Shown here: positions 31,487 through 40,437 of the stretch, piece after piece
Numbering within the stretch: position 1 is the stretch's first letter
Layout of the letters: each line of letters starts with the position of its first letter
Origin: Atribacteraceae bacterium
Lineage (GTDB): Bacteria; Atribacterota; Atribacteria; Atribacterales; Atribacteraceae
NCBI GenBank assembly: GCA_035477455.1
Contig: DATIKP010000159.1
Span: 1 to 47,411, forward strand
Direction of reading: 5' to 3'
DNA length: 47,411 nucleotides
The notes under the pieces: generated by a model
What the model was told of the DNA's origin: nothing
Database searches by the model: none
The model's input: the letters and a program-made list of their open reading frames with translations, nothing else
Made by a program: the position numbers and the translations under genes

Positions 31487-33561
31487 TCACTGCCTCCCTC
31501 AGCCGATCCCGGTACGACGAGACCTTCTACCTTGATTTCGAAATCCCGGGGTATCTCTTCATAGGAGAGGGTAACCAGTTGAGGTATGTAACCACTCAAG
31601 ATATTTCGTAAACCCCGTCTCATTTTACCAGTCGTCACCAGGATTGGGAAATGACCCAAGCTCACCATCCGTTCGATATTCCGGCTGATAGATTCCAAGA
31701 TCCGGCGGAACGTGGCTGGCTCCAGTATTTCACCGCCTTCGATCACCTTGGCTAGAAATCCTTCCAACTTGGCATCAAGGGTGAGAACATGCATGATATT
31801 ATTTTCCCCGAGATAAGGTGAACAGAGCGCTCTTCCCAGCTTACGGCGAACCATCTCCGTAAGCTCTTCGACATTTTTGATGTGCGGGGCATAATCGGCC
31901 AGTGTTTCCATAATCAGGGACAAATCACGAATTGATACCTGTTCCATCAATAAAAATTGGATCACTTTCTGCACTTCCCCAACTGACATCAGGTTGGGAA
32001 TGAGCTCTTCCACCACGCTGGGATTGACTTTTTTGACCTGGTCCACCAGGGTTTGCATATCCTTACGGCTCAAGAGCTCATGGGAATGGTTCTTGACCAG
32101 TTCGGACAAATGGGTGATCAGGACCGATCCGGAATCAACGAGGGTATAGCCGGCCAACTCCGCATCGTCTTTCTGTATCTCATTAACCCAATAGGCGGGG
32201 AGATTGAAGGCCGGCTCCCGGGTGGGAACGCCTTCAATCGGCAGACTGTCCCCCTGGGGATTCATCGCCAGATAATGATTGGGCAGCACCTCCCCCCGGG
32301 TTATTGTCATGCCGCGGATTTTCAGAAGGTACTCATTCGGGCGCAACCTCAAATTATCTCGAACTCGGATGGGAGGAACGATAAATCCTTTCTCCCGGGC
32401 CATGTTGATACGCATCTGAGTAATCCGGTCCAGGAGGTCTCCACCACTACTGCGGTCTATCAGGGGAATCAGCCCGTACCCGATTTCCAGTTCGACCGGA
32501 TCCACTTCGATGAGTCGGGCGATCTCTTCCGGACTGCGGGGCAGCACTTCTTTTTCGGCTACCTGCTGTTCTTCCTGTTTAACCACTTTCGCACGATCGG
32601 TTTTTATTCTGAAATAGCCATATCCTCCAACGGCAAAGGCCAGCAAAAAGAAAGGAATTTTGGGTAAACCGGGGACAAGGCCCAATACTACGAGGAAAAT
32701 CGCGGTGAGAATGGCCACCCGGGGAAGGCGGGAAAATTCTTGGAACATCTCTTTACCCAGGTTTTCATCACTCGCTGTCCGGGTGACGATCAGCCCGCTG
32801 GCGGTAGAAATCAGCAAGGCTGGGATCTGGGCGACCAACCCATCCCCGACTGTGAGCAGAGCATAGGTCTGGAGGGATTCGACCAGGGGCAGACCACGCT
32901 GCACGCTTCCCACGATAAAGCCACCCAGGAAGTTGATCAGGGTGATGATCAATCCGGCAATCGCGTCCCCCTTGACAAACTTACTGGCTCCGTCCATGGC
33001 TCCGTAAAAGTCGGCCTGCCTCTCAATATCTCGGCGCCTTTTACGAGCTTCCTTTTCATCGATCATGCCCGCATTCAGGTCGGCATCGATGCTCATCTGT
33101 TTGCCGGGCATGGCATCCAAGGTAAAACGGGCAGCCACTTCTGAGATGCGTCCGGCGCCATTGGTGATGACCACGAATTGGATGATGATCAGGATGAGAA
33201 AAATAATGAATCCGACCACATAATTGCCGCTGACCACGAAGTGGCCGAAAGCGGCGATAATCCGACCGGCATAACCATCGAGGAGTATCAGACGGGTGGT
33301 CGAAACGTTGAGGGCCAGTCGGAACAACGTCGTAAAGAGGAGAAGGGAGGGAAACACGGAAAATTGGAGGGGATTTCCGATATAAGTCGTGGTCAGAAGG
33401 GTCATCACCGCGAAACTGATATTACAGACCAGCAGAAAGTCGATCAAAAGAGGAGGGAGGGGGACCACCATCATCAATATAATCAGAATGAAAAGAAAGG
33501 CAAAAAGAAAGTCGATGTTCTTCTTACCTCTCTCCAGGCCCCTCACCAGGATATCGATCAT
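31483..33561 (-). CDS. flhA: Flagellar export gate protein FlhA
   Basis: Inner-membrane component of the flagellar type III export gate. The 692-residue product has about eight membrane helices in the first 310 residues, then a large cytoplasmic domain. The family signature between helices reads RISEVAARFTLDAMPGKQM followed by SIDADLNAG. The C-terminal part includes VDPVELEIGYGLIPL and RDLSLIMETLADYA, both typical. Complete length. Start and stop overlap flhB and the PilZ gene by four bases each. In most Firmicutes flhF and flhG follow; here the PilZ gene does. Confidence 0.97.
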   Translation of the reverse strand: MIDILVRGLERGKKNIDFLFAFLFILIILMMVVPLPPLLIDFLLVCNISFAVMTLLTTTYIGNPLQFSVFPSLLLFTTLFRLALNVSTTRLILLDGYAGRIIAAFGHFVVSGNYVVGFIIFLILIIIQFVVITNGAGRISEVAARFTLDAMPGKQMSIDADLNAGMIDEKEARKRRRDIERQADFYGAMDGASKFVKGDAIAGLIITLINFLGGFIVGSVQRGLPLVESLQTYALLTVGDGLVAQIPALLISTASGLIVTRTASDENLGKEMFQEFSRLPRVAILTAIFLVVLGLVPGLPKIPFFLLAFAVGGYGYFRIKTDRAKVVKQEEQQVAEKEVLPRSPEEIARLIEVDPVELEIGYGLIPLIDRSSGGDLLDRITQMRINMAREKGFIVPPIRVRDNLRLRPNEYLLKIRGMTITRGEVLPNHYLAMNPQGDSLPIEGVPTREPAFNLPAYWVNEIQKDDAELAGYTLVDSGSVLITHLSELVKNHSHELLSRKDMQTLVDQVKKVNPSVVEELIPNLMSVGEVQKVIQFLLMEQVSIRDLSLIMETLADYAPHIKNVEELTEMVRRKLGRALCSPYLGENNIMHVLTLDAKLEGFLAKVIEGGEILEPATFRRILESISRNIERMVSLGHFPILVTTGKMRRGLRNILSGYIPQLVTLSYEEIPRDFEIKVEGLVVPGSAEGGSE

Positions 33562-34628
33562 GTCCGCGTTCTCCCCGTCTGACTCATTCGGTAAACAAAA
33601 GCGAGAATTTCCGCTACCGCGCGGTAGAGAAACCCGGGTATTTCTTTACCGACGTCGACATAACGGTAAAGATCCCAGGCGGTTTTTTTATTCTCCACCA
33701 CCGGAATTTGGCACTCCCGGGCGATTTCCTTGATTTTTTCAGCAATCAACCGTTTCCCCTTGGCCACCAGGACCGGCGCCTTCCCGGAGTTCCGCTCGTA
33801 GTGGAGAGCGCAGGCCACATGAACCGGATTGGTGACCACTACCGAAGCGGAGGGGACCGCCTGCATCATCCGACTGCGGGCGAGCTCCCGCTGTTTCGCG
33901 CGGATACGGGAACGAATGATTGGATCACCTTCCGTTTTTTTATATTCTTCTTTAACCTCTTCTTTAGTCATCCGGGCTTTCCGTTCGAATTCGTACCGCT
34001 GGTAAAAAAAATCAAGAAATCCGATACCCAGAAACAAACCTCCGAGATACAAGCCCAAGCGCCTGGCGATCGTCCCGCCCGATCTCAGCAATTCCCCAAG
34101 CTCCATAGCCATCAGGTCCGCCAGCTGTGGGAGAGAACCCCGCACAATCAGGTAGGTTATGGCGATCCCGACAAAAACCTTGAGCGATACTTTAAGGCTT
34201 TCTATAACGGTACGCATGGAAAAAATCTTTTCCAGGCCCTTGATCGGGTTGATATATTCGAATTTTGGCTTGATAGCTTCAAAAGAAACGACGAACCCGG
34301 TCTGCAAAAATCCGATAAACAAACCTATACCAAGAGCGATCAAGGCAACCGGTGCGACCATGCGCAGAAAATATCCTCCGCAGATCCTCAGCAGGTTGAA
34401 CAGCCACTGGTAATCTTCTCCCCCGTAGGGAATATCGCCCCGCCAAATTTTCTGCGAAAAAAGCATGGCCTGTTGACCGATATAGGGAAAAAGAAAGGAA
34501 ACCACCAGAAACATGGAAAGAAACCCGACTCCGCCGGCAAAATCGGTACTCTGGGCCGTTTGGCCCTTTTTTCTCAATTCATCCCGTTTCCGTGGGGTTG
34601 GTGCCTCGGTCTTTTCCTGCGAAGGCAC
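33558..34628 (-). CDS. flhB: Flagellar export switch protein FlhB
   Basis: Membrane protein that switches export from hook-type to filament-type substrates after self-cleavage. The 356-residue product has EKTEAPTPRKRDELRKKG at the N-terminus, four membrane helices (about 33-210) and the cytoplasmic domain. The cleavage motif is N267-P-V-H where N-P-T-H is the rule; asparagine, proline and histidine are kept. The context VVVTNPVHVACALHY is otherwise standard. A 115-base spacer separates it from fliR upstream, unusual in a cluster with mostly overlapping genes. Confidence 0.96.
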   Translation of the reverse strand: MPSQEKTEAPTPRKRDELRKKGQTAQSTDFAGGVGFLSMFLVVSFLFPYIGQQAMLFSQKIWRGDIPYGGEDYQWLFNLLRICGGYFLRMVAPVALIALGIGLFIGFLQTGFVVSFEAIKPKFEYINPIKGLEKIFSMRTVIESLKVSLKVFVGIAITYLIVRGSLPQLADLMAMELGELLRSGGTIARRLGLYLGGLFLGIGFLDFFYQRYEFERKARMTKEEVKEEYKKTEGDPIIRSRIRAKQRELARSRMMQAVPSASVVVTNPVHVACALHYERNSGKAPVLVAKGKRLIAEKIKEIARECQIPVVENKKTAWDLYRYVDVGKEIPGFLYRAVAEILAFVYRMSQTGRTRT

Positions 34629-34743
34629 ATTCCCACCTCTCTTTCAGCAAGGGTATTATGGGTGCAGGGTAATTAGGTGCAACCCGACTGGTTTTAGATA
34701 AATTCATTTGCCAAAACGGGCCAAACAGGAAGGACGCTTTTCT

Positions 34744-35523
34744 TCACCGGGTCGCCAGCAGGCTGAAGAACGACCGCAGGAAGAAGCCGACCAAACGGTC
34801 AACCAGCGGAAAAAAGTAGGGCAAGGTCAACAGGGTCAAAAGAAAACAGATGCCGATATTCAACGGTAAACCGACGATAAAGACATCCATTTGAGGGATC
34901 GCCCGGGAAAGGATGGCCAGCGTAAGGTTGGCCAAAAACAGGGCGATGATCACCGGAGCCCCGAGTTGCAGGGCCAGGATCATGACTTGTTGAATCAGAT
35001 CCAGGATTGATGCTTCCATAGCCGGTGTGAGCATAAAGGTCCCGAGTGGTACCAACTCGAAAGTCCGATAGAGACCCTCCAGCGTCAAAAGATGGCCCCC
35101 AATACCCAGATAATAGACAATCGCCAGGAGGAGGTAGAATTGTCCCATCACCGAGGAGACCTCACGGGTAAAGGGGTCGATGACATTGGCAATGAGAAAG
35201 CCCGCCTGGAAATCGATAATTTCTCCGGCGATTTGAATACAGGAAAAGACCAGACCGGCTATAAAACCGAGGGCCAGTCCCAGCATGATTTCGGATAAGA
35301 GGGCTAGAAAAAAATCACCGTCAAAAACAAAAAACCGGGGAACTCCCGGTCCCGTTTTCTGAGGCAGAAGAATGACGGCCATCAGGAAAGCCAGGCCAAT
35401 CTTGGGGGGAAGAGGAATGATCCGGCTGTTGAAAACCGGAGCGATCATGAAAAACCCCAACATTCTCATAAAGATCAGTAGAAAAGCTAGGAAATGATAG
35501 GCCAGGTAAGCAATAAGGTCCAT
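34744..35523 (-). CDS. fliR: Flagellar export gate protein FliR
   Basis: Membrane subunit of the FliPQR export gate, 259 residues with about six hydrophobic segments spread over the whole length. Family landmarks are FMRMLGFFMIAPVFNSRIIPL near the start (here split as FLLIFMRMLGFF and MIAPVFNSRIIP), GEIIDFQAGFLIANVIDP near residue 115, and the C-terminal SRAIPQMDVFIVGLPLNIG region. Starts four bases after the fliQ stop codon begins its last base, effectively adjacent. Length and order are standard; not a FliR-FlhB fusion. Confidence 0.95.
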   Translation of the reverse strand: MDLIAYLAYHFLAFLLIFMRMLGFFMIAPVFNSRIIPLPPKIGLAFLMAVILLPQKTGPGVPRFFVFDGDFFLALLSEIMLGLALGFIAGLVFSCIQIAGEIIDFQAGFLIANVIDPFTREVSSVMGQFYLLLAIVYYLGIGGHLLTLEGLYRTFELVPLGTFMLTPAMEASILDLIQQVMILALQLGAPVIIALFLANLTLAILSRAIPQMDVFIVGLPLNIGICFLLTLLTLPYFFPLVDRLVGFFLRSFFSLLATR

Positions 35524-35526
35524 CCC

Positions 35527-35808
35527 TCATCTCACAAGCAAAGGGATATTGATGAACAGGTCGCCGGTGAAATCGAGAATCGTCTGGAGCATCCAGGGTC
35601 CGAGAAAAAAAGCGATGACGATAACCGCTAAAATCTTGGGAACAAAGGTCAGAGTCATTTCGTGAATCTGGGTCACCGCCTGGAAAATACTCACCAGGAT
35701 GCCTATTAACAGCGCCCCTACCAGGATCGGCAGAGAAAGTTTAATGATCACCAACATAGCCTGATTTCCAATTTCCATGACCAATTCTTCGGTCAATTCA
35801 CTCACCAC
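35527..35808 (-). CDS. fliQ: Flagellar export gate protein FliQ
   Basis: Small membrane protein of the export gate with two helices (about 17-42 and 56-80). The family stretch ISIFQAVTQIHEMTLTFVPK appears as VSIFQAVTQIHEMTLTF, with GPWMLQTILDF near the end. The start could be either of two adjacent GTG codons; the second gives 92 residues and a spacing more in line with AAGG. It follows fliP after a few bases. Confidence 0.95.
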   Translation of the reverse strand: MVSELTEELVMEIGNQAMLVIIKLSLPILVGALLIGILVSIFQAVTQIHEMTLTFVPKILAVIVIAFFLGPWMLQTILDFTGDLFINIPLLVR

Positions 35809-35814
35809 CTTATT

Positions 35815-36612
35815 TCATCGAATGCTCAACATGATTCCCCGGGTAATCAGATTCCACCCATCGACCAGAACGAAGAGAAGGATTTTGAAGGGAAGGGAGA
35901 TGATGATCGGCGGAAGCATCATCATCCCCATAGACATGAGAATGCTGGCCACGACCATATCGATGATCAAAAAGGGGACATACACCAGAAAGCCCAGAGT
36001 AAATGCAATGCGGAGTTCACTGAGAATAAAGGCCGGTATCAATACCTGGGTAGGGATGTCCTCCCGAGTGTCGGGCCGAGGAAGTCCGGACATGCCGACC
36101 ATGAGCGCCAGCTCTCTTTCGCTGGTCTGGCGGAACATGAATTCCCTGAGGATACCCACTCCGTCTTCCAGAGCCTGTTCCTGAGAAATCGTTCCATTCA
36201 GATAGGGCTGAAGCGCTTCCTCGTTGATCTGGGTGAAGATCGGGGTCATAACAAAAAAAGTCAGAAATAAAGCCATGCCGACAAGGACCGGGGTCGGCGG
36301 AATCTGTTGTGAACCGATGGCCTGACGGACAAAGGCCAGCGCGACGATGATCCTGGTAAATGAAGTGACCATGACCAGGATCGCCGGGGCCAGACTCAGG
36401 ATCGTGAGCAGGACCAGAATCTGCAAAGAGAGGGTCAGCTCTCCGGGCTCCTCTACTTCGCCGGCTTCCAGGGTGATGCGGGGGACAAACAACGGAAAAT
36501 CCTGAGAAAAGGCCTCCGGAATAACGGAAATAAGAATAACAATCCAAAAAACTATCCAGACCCATCGTATCCATCGGGACTTTTTCACCGTTCTTTTTTC
36601 CTCTTGAACCAA
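35815..36612 (-). CDS. fliP: Flagellar export gate protein FliP
   Basis: Membrane subunit of the export gate. The 265-residue product begins with a signal-peptide-like stretch (about 12-33) followed by helices carrying the signature SFTRIIVALAFVRQAIGSQQ near residue 85, GMALFLTFFVMTPIF near 115, and VYVPFLIIDMVVASILMSMG near 200. Its 5' end overlaps fliO by 28 bases. Length is typical of FliP. Confidence 0.96.
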   Translation of the reverse strand: MVQEEKRTVKKSRWIRWVWIVFWIVILISVIPEAFSQDFPLFVPRITLEAGEVEEPGELTLSLQILVLLTILSLAPAILVMVTSFTRIIVALAFVRQAIGSQQIPPTPVLVGMALFLTFFVMTPIFTQINEEALQPYLNGTISQEQALEDGVGILREFMFRQTSERELALMVGMSGLPRPDTREDIPTQVLIPAFILSELRIAFTLGFLVYVPFLIIDMVVASILMSMGMMMLPPIIISLPFKILLFVLVDGWNLITRGIMLSIR

Positions 36613-37043
36613 CTGTCTAGATAGCTTGTAAAGGGTTCTTTCCGCTCGAGTTCGATCAACTCATCCGCCGCAAACTCAGCGATTTCCCGCATCGCGTTTC
36701 CACTCTGCCCTATGAGGATAACTCTTTCCCCAGCCCGAACCAGATACAGGGTACAGTTGTTTCGGACCGTAAAGGTATCCAGAAGAGTCATATAGCGGGA
36801 TGACGCCGCCCGATTCCCCTGGCCGGAGAGCTTTTTCATCAGATAAAAAAACCCGTACAGCGCGGCGACCACCACCAAAAAGGCAAGGATAAAGCGAAAA
36901 GTGCTCGCCGTGACTGTTCCGGTTTCCGGCAACGTATACTCGGGGAGTTCAAGGGTGTCCTGGGCATAGGCTGCCCCGGACACCCACAGGAGGCCGGGGA
37001 CAAGAAATAAAAGCAATCGCATAGCTGTCAAGCGCATACTCAT
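36585..37043 (-). CDS. fliO: Flagellar biosynthesis protein FliO
   Basis: A 152-residue FliO-type protein that helps assemble or stabilise FliP. A cleavable signal peptide (about 8-27, ending AAYAQ) is followed by a short outside segment, one membrane helix (FRFILAFLVVVAALYGFFYLM, about 49-69) and a cytoplasmic domain with LLDTFTVRNNCTLYLVRAGE and ILIGQSGNAMREIAE. FliO sequences vary widely, so the call rests on topology, the last two motifs and position between fliY and fliP. Overlaps fliY by four bases (ATGA). Confidence 0.88.
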   Translation of the reverse strand: MSMRLTAMRLLLFLVPGLLWVSGAAYAQDTLELPEYTLPETGTVTASTFRFILAFLVVVAALYGFFYLMKKLSGQGNRAASSRYMTLLDTFTVRNNCTLYLVRAGERVILIGQSGNAMREIAEFAADELIELERKEPFTSYLDSWFKRKKER

Positions 37044-38149
37044 GAGCGCACTTCCCGCAGGGAGCGAATCCGATCTTCCGTACTGACGATCTCGGATATC
37101 CGCACCCCGAAATTCTCTTCGATGACCACAACTTCCCCCCGGGCAAAAAGGATGTCGTGCACATAGAGGTCGGCCGGTTCTCCGGCCAGTTTATCGAGTT
37201 CGATGATGGAACCCGGTCCCAAGTCGAGGATCTCCCGGATTGAAAGCCTTGATTTCCCCAGTTCAACCACCAGGGGTAACGAAACATCCATAATCAACTC
37301 GAGATTGCCCCGGGATCCTTCGGCTCGCTCATCGGGAACGAACTCGGCAAATTCAACCGGTTGAGCCTTTATGCGGGATTTTTCCCGCCGCGGGGCAGAA
37401 GACGAACGAGGGGGAGCTTGCGGCTGGGTAGCTATTGGTGATTTGTCCGGAGAGGAAAGAGGGACAGCCTCCTCAAGGAAAATCTCCTGCTCGAAAGTTT
37501 CCTCCTGATTTTCGGCTTCGCTTTCCACTGCTCGGTTCGATAATAGCCCTCCGGCCATCTCCCGGGCAAAGCTGAGGGGCACCAACTGAAGCATGGAACT
37601 GTCGATGACGTCTTCTACCACCAGACGAAAGGTAGTCATAACTATAAAAGCGTCGCCTTGTTTATTCAGCCAAGACTCTTCCTCCGTCCTGACATTCTGC
37701 CAAATGACTTCCGGGGGAGAGATGTTGACCCGCCGGGCAAAAAAATCGGACATGGCGGTCGCGGCTGAACCCATCATCTGGTTCATCGCCTCGCCAAGCG
37801 CACTGATTTCCATTTCTCCAAACACTTCGGGCAGGCCATCCTTCCCATCTCCACCCATCATCAGGCCAATTATCACTCGGATATCGTTTTCCTGCACCAA
37901 GAGGACGTTGCTCCCGGTTAGACCGGACTGGTACTGCACCTTCACCAGGATATGGTTTTCATCCAGAATTTTCTTCACGTCATCCAGACTCATGACCATC
38001 ACGCTGGGAATGGTGATATCCACCTTTTTCGTCAACAGACCGCTTAGAGCCGTCGCAGCGGCTCCCATAGAGATATTGCCGACTTCTCCCAGAACGTCAA
38101 CTTCTTCCGAACTCAGCGTATATCCAGAATCCATTGTTTTGACCGCCAT
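37040..38149 (-). CDS. fliY: Flagellar motor switch phosphatase FliY
   Basis: Switch-complex protein that fuses a CheC-like phosphatase domain (about 15-205) to a FliN-type SpoA domain (about 290-365). Both phosphatase signatures E-x2-N-x22-P are intact (EVGNISMGAAATAL and EAMNQMMGSAATAM). The linker (about 210-285) is acidic then basic and proline-rich. The C-terminal domain has VELGKSRLSIREILDLGPGSIIELD, shown here as GKSRLSIREILDLGPGSII. ATG follows GGGGAGGGTGAG, just beyond the fliM stop; a methionine seven residues earlier lies inside fliM. The N-terminal CheY-binding peptide seen in Bacillus FliY is not obvious. Confidence 0.95.
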   Translation of the reverse strand: MAVKTMDSGYTLSSEEVDVLGEVGNISMGAAATALSGLLTKKVDITIPSVMVMSLDDVKKILDENHILVKVQYQSGLTGSNVLLVQENDIRVIIGLMMGGDGKDGLPEVFGEMEISALGEAMNQMMGSAATAMSDFFARRVNISPPEVIWQNVRTEEESWLNKQGDAFIVMTTFRLVVEDVIDSSMLQLVPLSFAREMAGGLLSNRAVESEAENQEETFEQEIFLEEAVPLSSPDKSPIATQPQAPPRSSSAPRREKSRIKAQPVEFAEFVPDERAEGSRGNLELIMDVSLPLVVELGKSRLSIREILDLGPGSIIELDKLAGEPADLYVHDILFARGEVVVIEENFGVRISEIVSTEDRIRSLREVRS

Positions 38150-38150
38150 G

Positions 38151-39134
38151 TTACTCACCCTCCCCGACATCGATGATTTTCACGGTCATCTGATTCCCCA
38201 TCCGTCCGGGATAACCGCGCATCTTGGTCTTCTTGCCCACCAGGATATCCAATGGGCGGTCTTTTTTCTTTTCCAGACTGACGACGTCTCCCACCTCGAG
38301 ATCAAGAAGATCCCGCAGCCGGATACCCGTCCGCCCCAGTTCGACCCGCAAGGGAAGCTTTACCTTCTCGATCTGCTGCTTAAGCCGCTCCTGGTTCTTC
38401 GGATCATAGGCTTTCCGTCCGGAAAACCACAAGGAGGCACTAAGATTCTGAGTAATCGGCTCGACCACGACATAGGGGATAGCGATAGTGATCATGCCGG
38501 TACGCTCCCCCATTTCCGCATCGAAGCTCAAAAGAATCACCATATCGTTGCCCGGGACCACCTGGATAAATTCAAGGCCCGATTCCAAAGCATCCACCCG
38601 GGGCTCGATCTGCTTGATATTCATCCAAGCTTCCCTGAGCGCCCTCATCGAGCGCTCGATCACTCCTCCCATAATCCGGTTCTCGATTTCGGTAAGCGCC
38701 CGTAAATTTTTCGGAACGCTCCCCGCCCCCCCCAGCAGGCGATCGAGCATGGGAAAAACGATATCCAGGCTCATCTGCATGACGCTGCGCCCTTCCAGGG
38801 GAAGCATCGAATAAATACAAACAAAGGTGGGATGCGGAACCGAACGGACGAACTCATCATAGGTAAGCTGGTCGATCGAAACCAGTTCGAGCTGGAAACG
38901 AGTCCGAAAAAAGCCGGCCAGGTTCGTCGAACACAGGCGGGCAAAGGCCGAGAAGATCATGTGAAAGGTCCGGATCTGGTCTTTGGAAAATTTCTCCGGA
39001 CGGCGAAAATCGTAGATCTTCAGCCGGTTTTGTTCTTTTTTGCCTTCCTCTTTGATCGCTTCCGCTTCTACTGCGCCGGAGTCAATTGCATTCAGCAGAG
39101 CGTCGATTTCTTCCTGGGAAAGAATCTCACTCAT
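38151..39134 (-). CDS. fliM: Flagellar motor switch protein FliM
   Basis: C-ring protein that binds CheY-P and sets rotation direction. The 327-residue product starts with the CheY-binding peptide LSQEEIDALLNAI. A middle domain (about 45-235) has LDIVFPMLDRLLGG and the GGAG-type region, and a C-terminal SpoA domain (about 250-320) has VELGRTGIRLRDLLDLEVGD. A complete, standard protein. It lies 12 bases after fliL in the direction of transcription. Confidence 0.97.
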   Translation of the reverse strand: MSEILSQEEIDALLNAIDSGAVEAEAIKEEGKKEQNRLKIYDFRRPEKFSKDQIRTFHMIFSAFARLCSTNLAGFFRTRFQLELVSIDQLTYDEFVRSVPHPTFVCIYSMLPLEGRSVMQMSLDIVFPMLDRLLGGAGSVPKNLRALTEIENRIMGGVIERSMRALREAWMNIKQIEPRVDALESGLEFIQVVPGNDMVILLSFDAEMGERTGMITIAIPYVVVEPITQNLSASLWFSGRKAYDPKNQERLKQQIEKVKLPLRVELGRTGIRLRDLLDLEVGDVVSLEKKKDRPLDILVGKKTKMRGYPGRMGNQMTVKIIDVGEGE

Positions 39135-39146
39135 GATTTCCCCCCG

Positions 39147-39638
39147 TTATTGCATGACCAGGTCCAGAAAATACACATTCATTACCTGCCCAGTCTGGAG
39201 AATCTCGTTCAGGCGTTCTGACAATTCATGCTTGAGGGCTTCAATGCCCTCGGGAGCTGTCAGGTCTTCTGAGCCCTTCGCGCTCATAACCATGATGATC
39301 GCATCCCGCATCACCACTTCATTTTGTTGAAGTTCGACAACGGTACCTTGAGAGGTCACCCCAACTGCAAGTATTACCTTTAGATAGCGGAGGATGTCCC
39401 GGTCAGCCATATTCACCAGGAAGGGTTGTTCGAACCGGTGAATCACTTCTCTGATCGGCCGGTCGGCTTGTTCTTCCGGTTCGCTGGCACCCAACAATTG
39501 GTTCAAGATTCCGCTTTGCTGGATATAGACAAACGCCATGAACCCGATCAGGGCGAAAGCGGTCAGCATCATGATTTTTTTGAAACCGGATCCACTGGAT
39601 TTTTTGATCTCTTCCGGTGGCTTTTCTTCTCCAGGCAT
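39147..39638 (-). CDS. fliL: Flagellar basal body-associated protein FliL
   Basis: Stator-associated membrane protein of 163 residues. A charged N-terminus is followed by one membrane helix (about 23-42, IMMLTAFALIGFMAFVYI) and an outside domain with VNMADRDILRYLKVILAVGV and RDAIIMVMSAKGSEDLTAPE, ending MNVYFLDLVMQ. ATG follows AAGGAGG; an upstream in-frame methionine is rejected. FliL sequences diverge, but position between motB and fliM and the C-terminal pattern are typical. Confidence 0.93.
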   Translation of the reverse strand: MPGEEKPPEEIKKSSGSGFKKIMMLTAFALIGFMAFVYIQQSGILNQLLGASEPEEQADRPIREVIHRFEQPFLVNMADRDILRYLKVILAVGVTSQGTVVELQQNEVVMRDAIIMVMSAKGSEDLTAPEGIEALKHELSERLNEILQTGQVMNVYFLDLVMQ

Positions 39639-39659
39639 AATAACCTCCTTATAAATAAC

Positions 39660-39696
39660 GTGAGAGATGAGAGGTATTGCGCGTCTCACCTCTTAC
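39660..39696. repeat. Imperfect inverted repeat between motB and fliL
   Basis: GTGAGAGATGAGAGG (39660-39674) and the complement of CGTCTCACCTCTTAC (39682-39696) match at 12 of 15 positions around a seven-base loop. It sits in the short spacer before the fliL ribosome binding site and could form a strong mRNA hairpin. It resembles other spacer palindromes of this window in style. Confidence 0.55.
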
Positions 39697-39708
39697 TGGT
39701 CTCTTGAT

Positions 39709-40428
39709 TCAGATTCGCAAAATAACGATCTCCACCCGGCGGTTGCGCTGGCGGCTTGTTTCGTTGTCATTGGGAACCAGAGGTCGCTGTTCCCCGTACC
39801 CGACAGCGATCATTTTTTCGGGAGAAACACCCTTCTGTTCGACGAAATAACGCAACACGGCTATCGCTCGCGCGGCGGACAGCTCCCAGTTGGAGGGAAA
39901 CTGTTCAGTCTGGATAGGAAGGTTGCAGGTATGTCCTTCGATCCGAATGGGATTTTCCATATCCAGAAAAACATCTGAGAGAATCCCGAGGACGGGAAGT
40001 TTCTCCGGTCTTAAACCGGCCCGGCCGATATCGAAAAAGACATCGTCCAAAAAAGTGATCACTAGGCCCCGCTCATCAATTTTGATGGTCATGTCCTCTC
40101 GGTCTATCTGGTCTTCCTGAATCACCTTGTGCTCGATTTCCCGCATCAGTCCGGCCAATTTCAATTCCACCATTCCCGAAGGATTGATCTGGGTGGGGGG
40201 ACGGGGAACCGGTATTTCCGCCGGATGCAAAACCCGCGGGCCGCCCTCGAGCACTCCCAACGCACCCTGGATGGAGGAAACCACCTCTTTGAACCGGGCG
40301 ACATCGATGGTCGAGAGGGCGAAAAGCAAAATAAAGAAACAGAGCAAAAGGGACATGAAATCCCCGTATGTCTGCATCCACATCGGCGCTCCCATGGGTG
40401 GGTCATCAGGCATCTTTCTTCTGGCCAT
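39709..40428 (-). CDS. motB: Flagellar motor stator protein MotB
   Basis: Stator subunit that anchors the ion channel to peptidoglycan. The 239-residue product has one membrane helix (about 18-42, YGDFMSLLLCFFILLFAL) with the ion-binding aspartate D23 and a plug/linker region. An OmpA-like peptidoglycan-binding domain (about 115-238) includes IRIEGHTCNLPI, LSAARAIAVLRYFVEQ and GYGEQRPL, ending in RNRRVEIVIL. It follows motA after nine bases. The ion (H+ or Na+) cannot be decided from sequence with confidence. Confidence 0.96.
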   Translation of the reverse strand: MARRKMPDDPPMGAPMWMQTYGDFMSLLLCFFILLFALSTIDVARFKEVVSSIQGALGVLEGGPRVLHPAEIPVPRPPTQINPSGMVELKLAGLMREIEHKVIQEDQIDREDMTIKIDERGLVITFLDDVFFDIGRAGLRPEKLPVLGILSDVFLDMENPIRIEGHTCNLPIQTEQFPSNWELSAARAIAVLRYFVEQKGVSPEKMIAVGYGEQRPLVPNDNETSRQRNRRVEIVILRI

Positions 40429-40437
40429 ATTACCCTC

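Noticed and set aside
33708-34676. 322-codon plus-strand frame opposite flhB
   Set aside because: Antisense shadow of a complete flhB gene.
37593-38705. 370-codon plus-strand frame opposite fliY and fliM
   Set aside because: Spans two firm genes antisense; composition is typical of a shadow frame.
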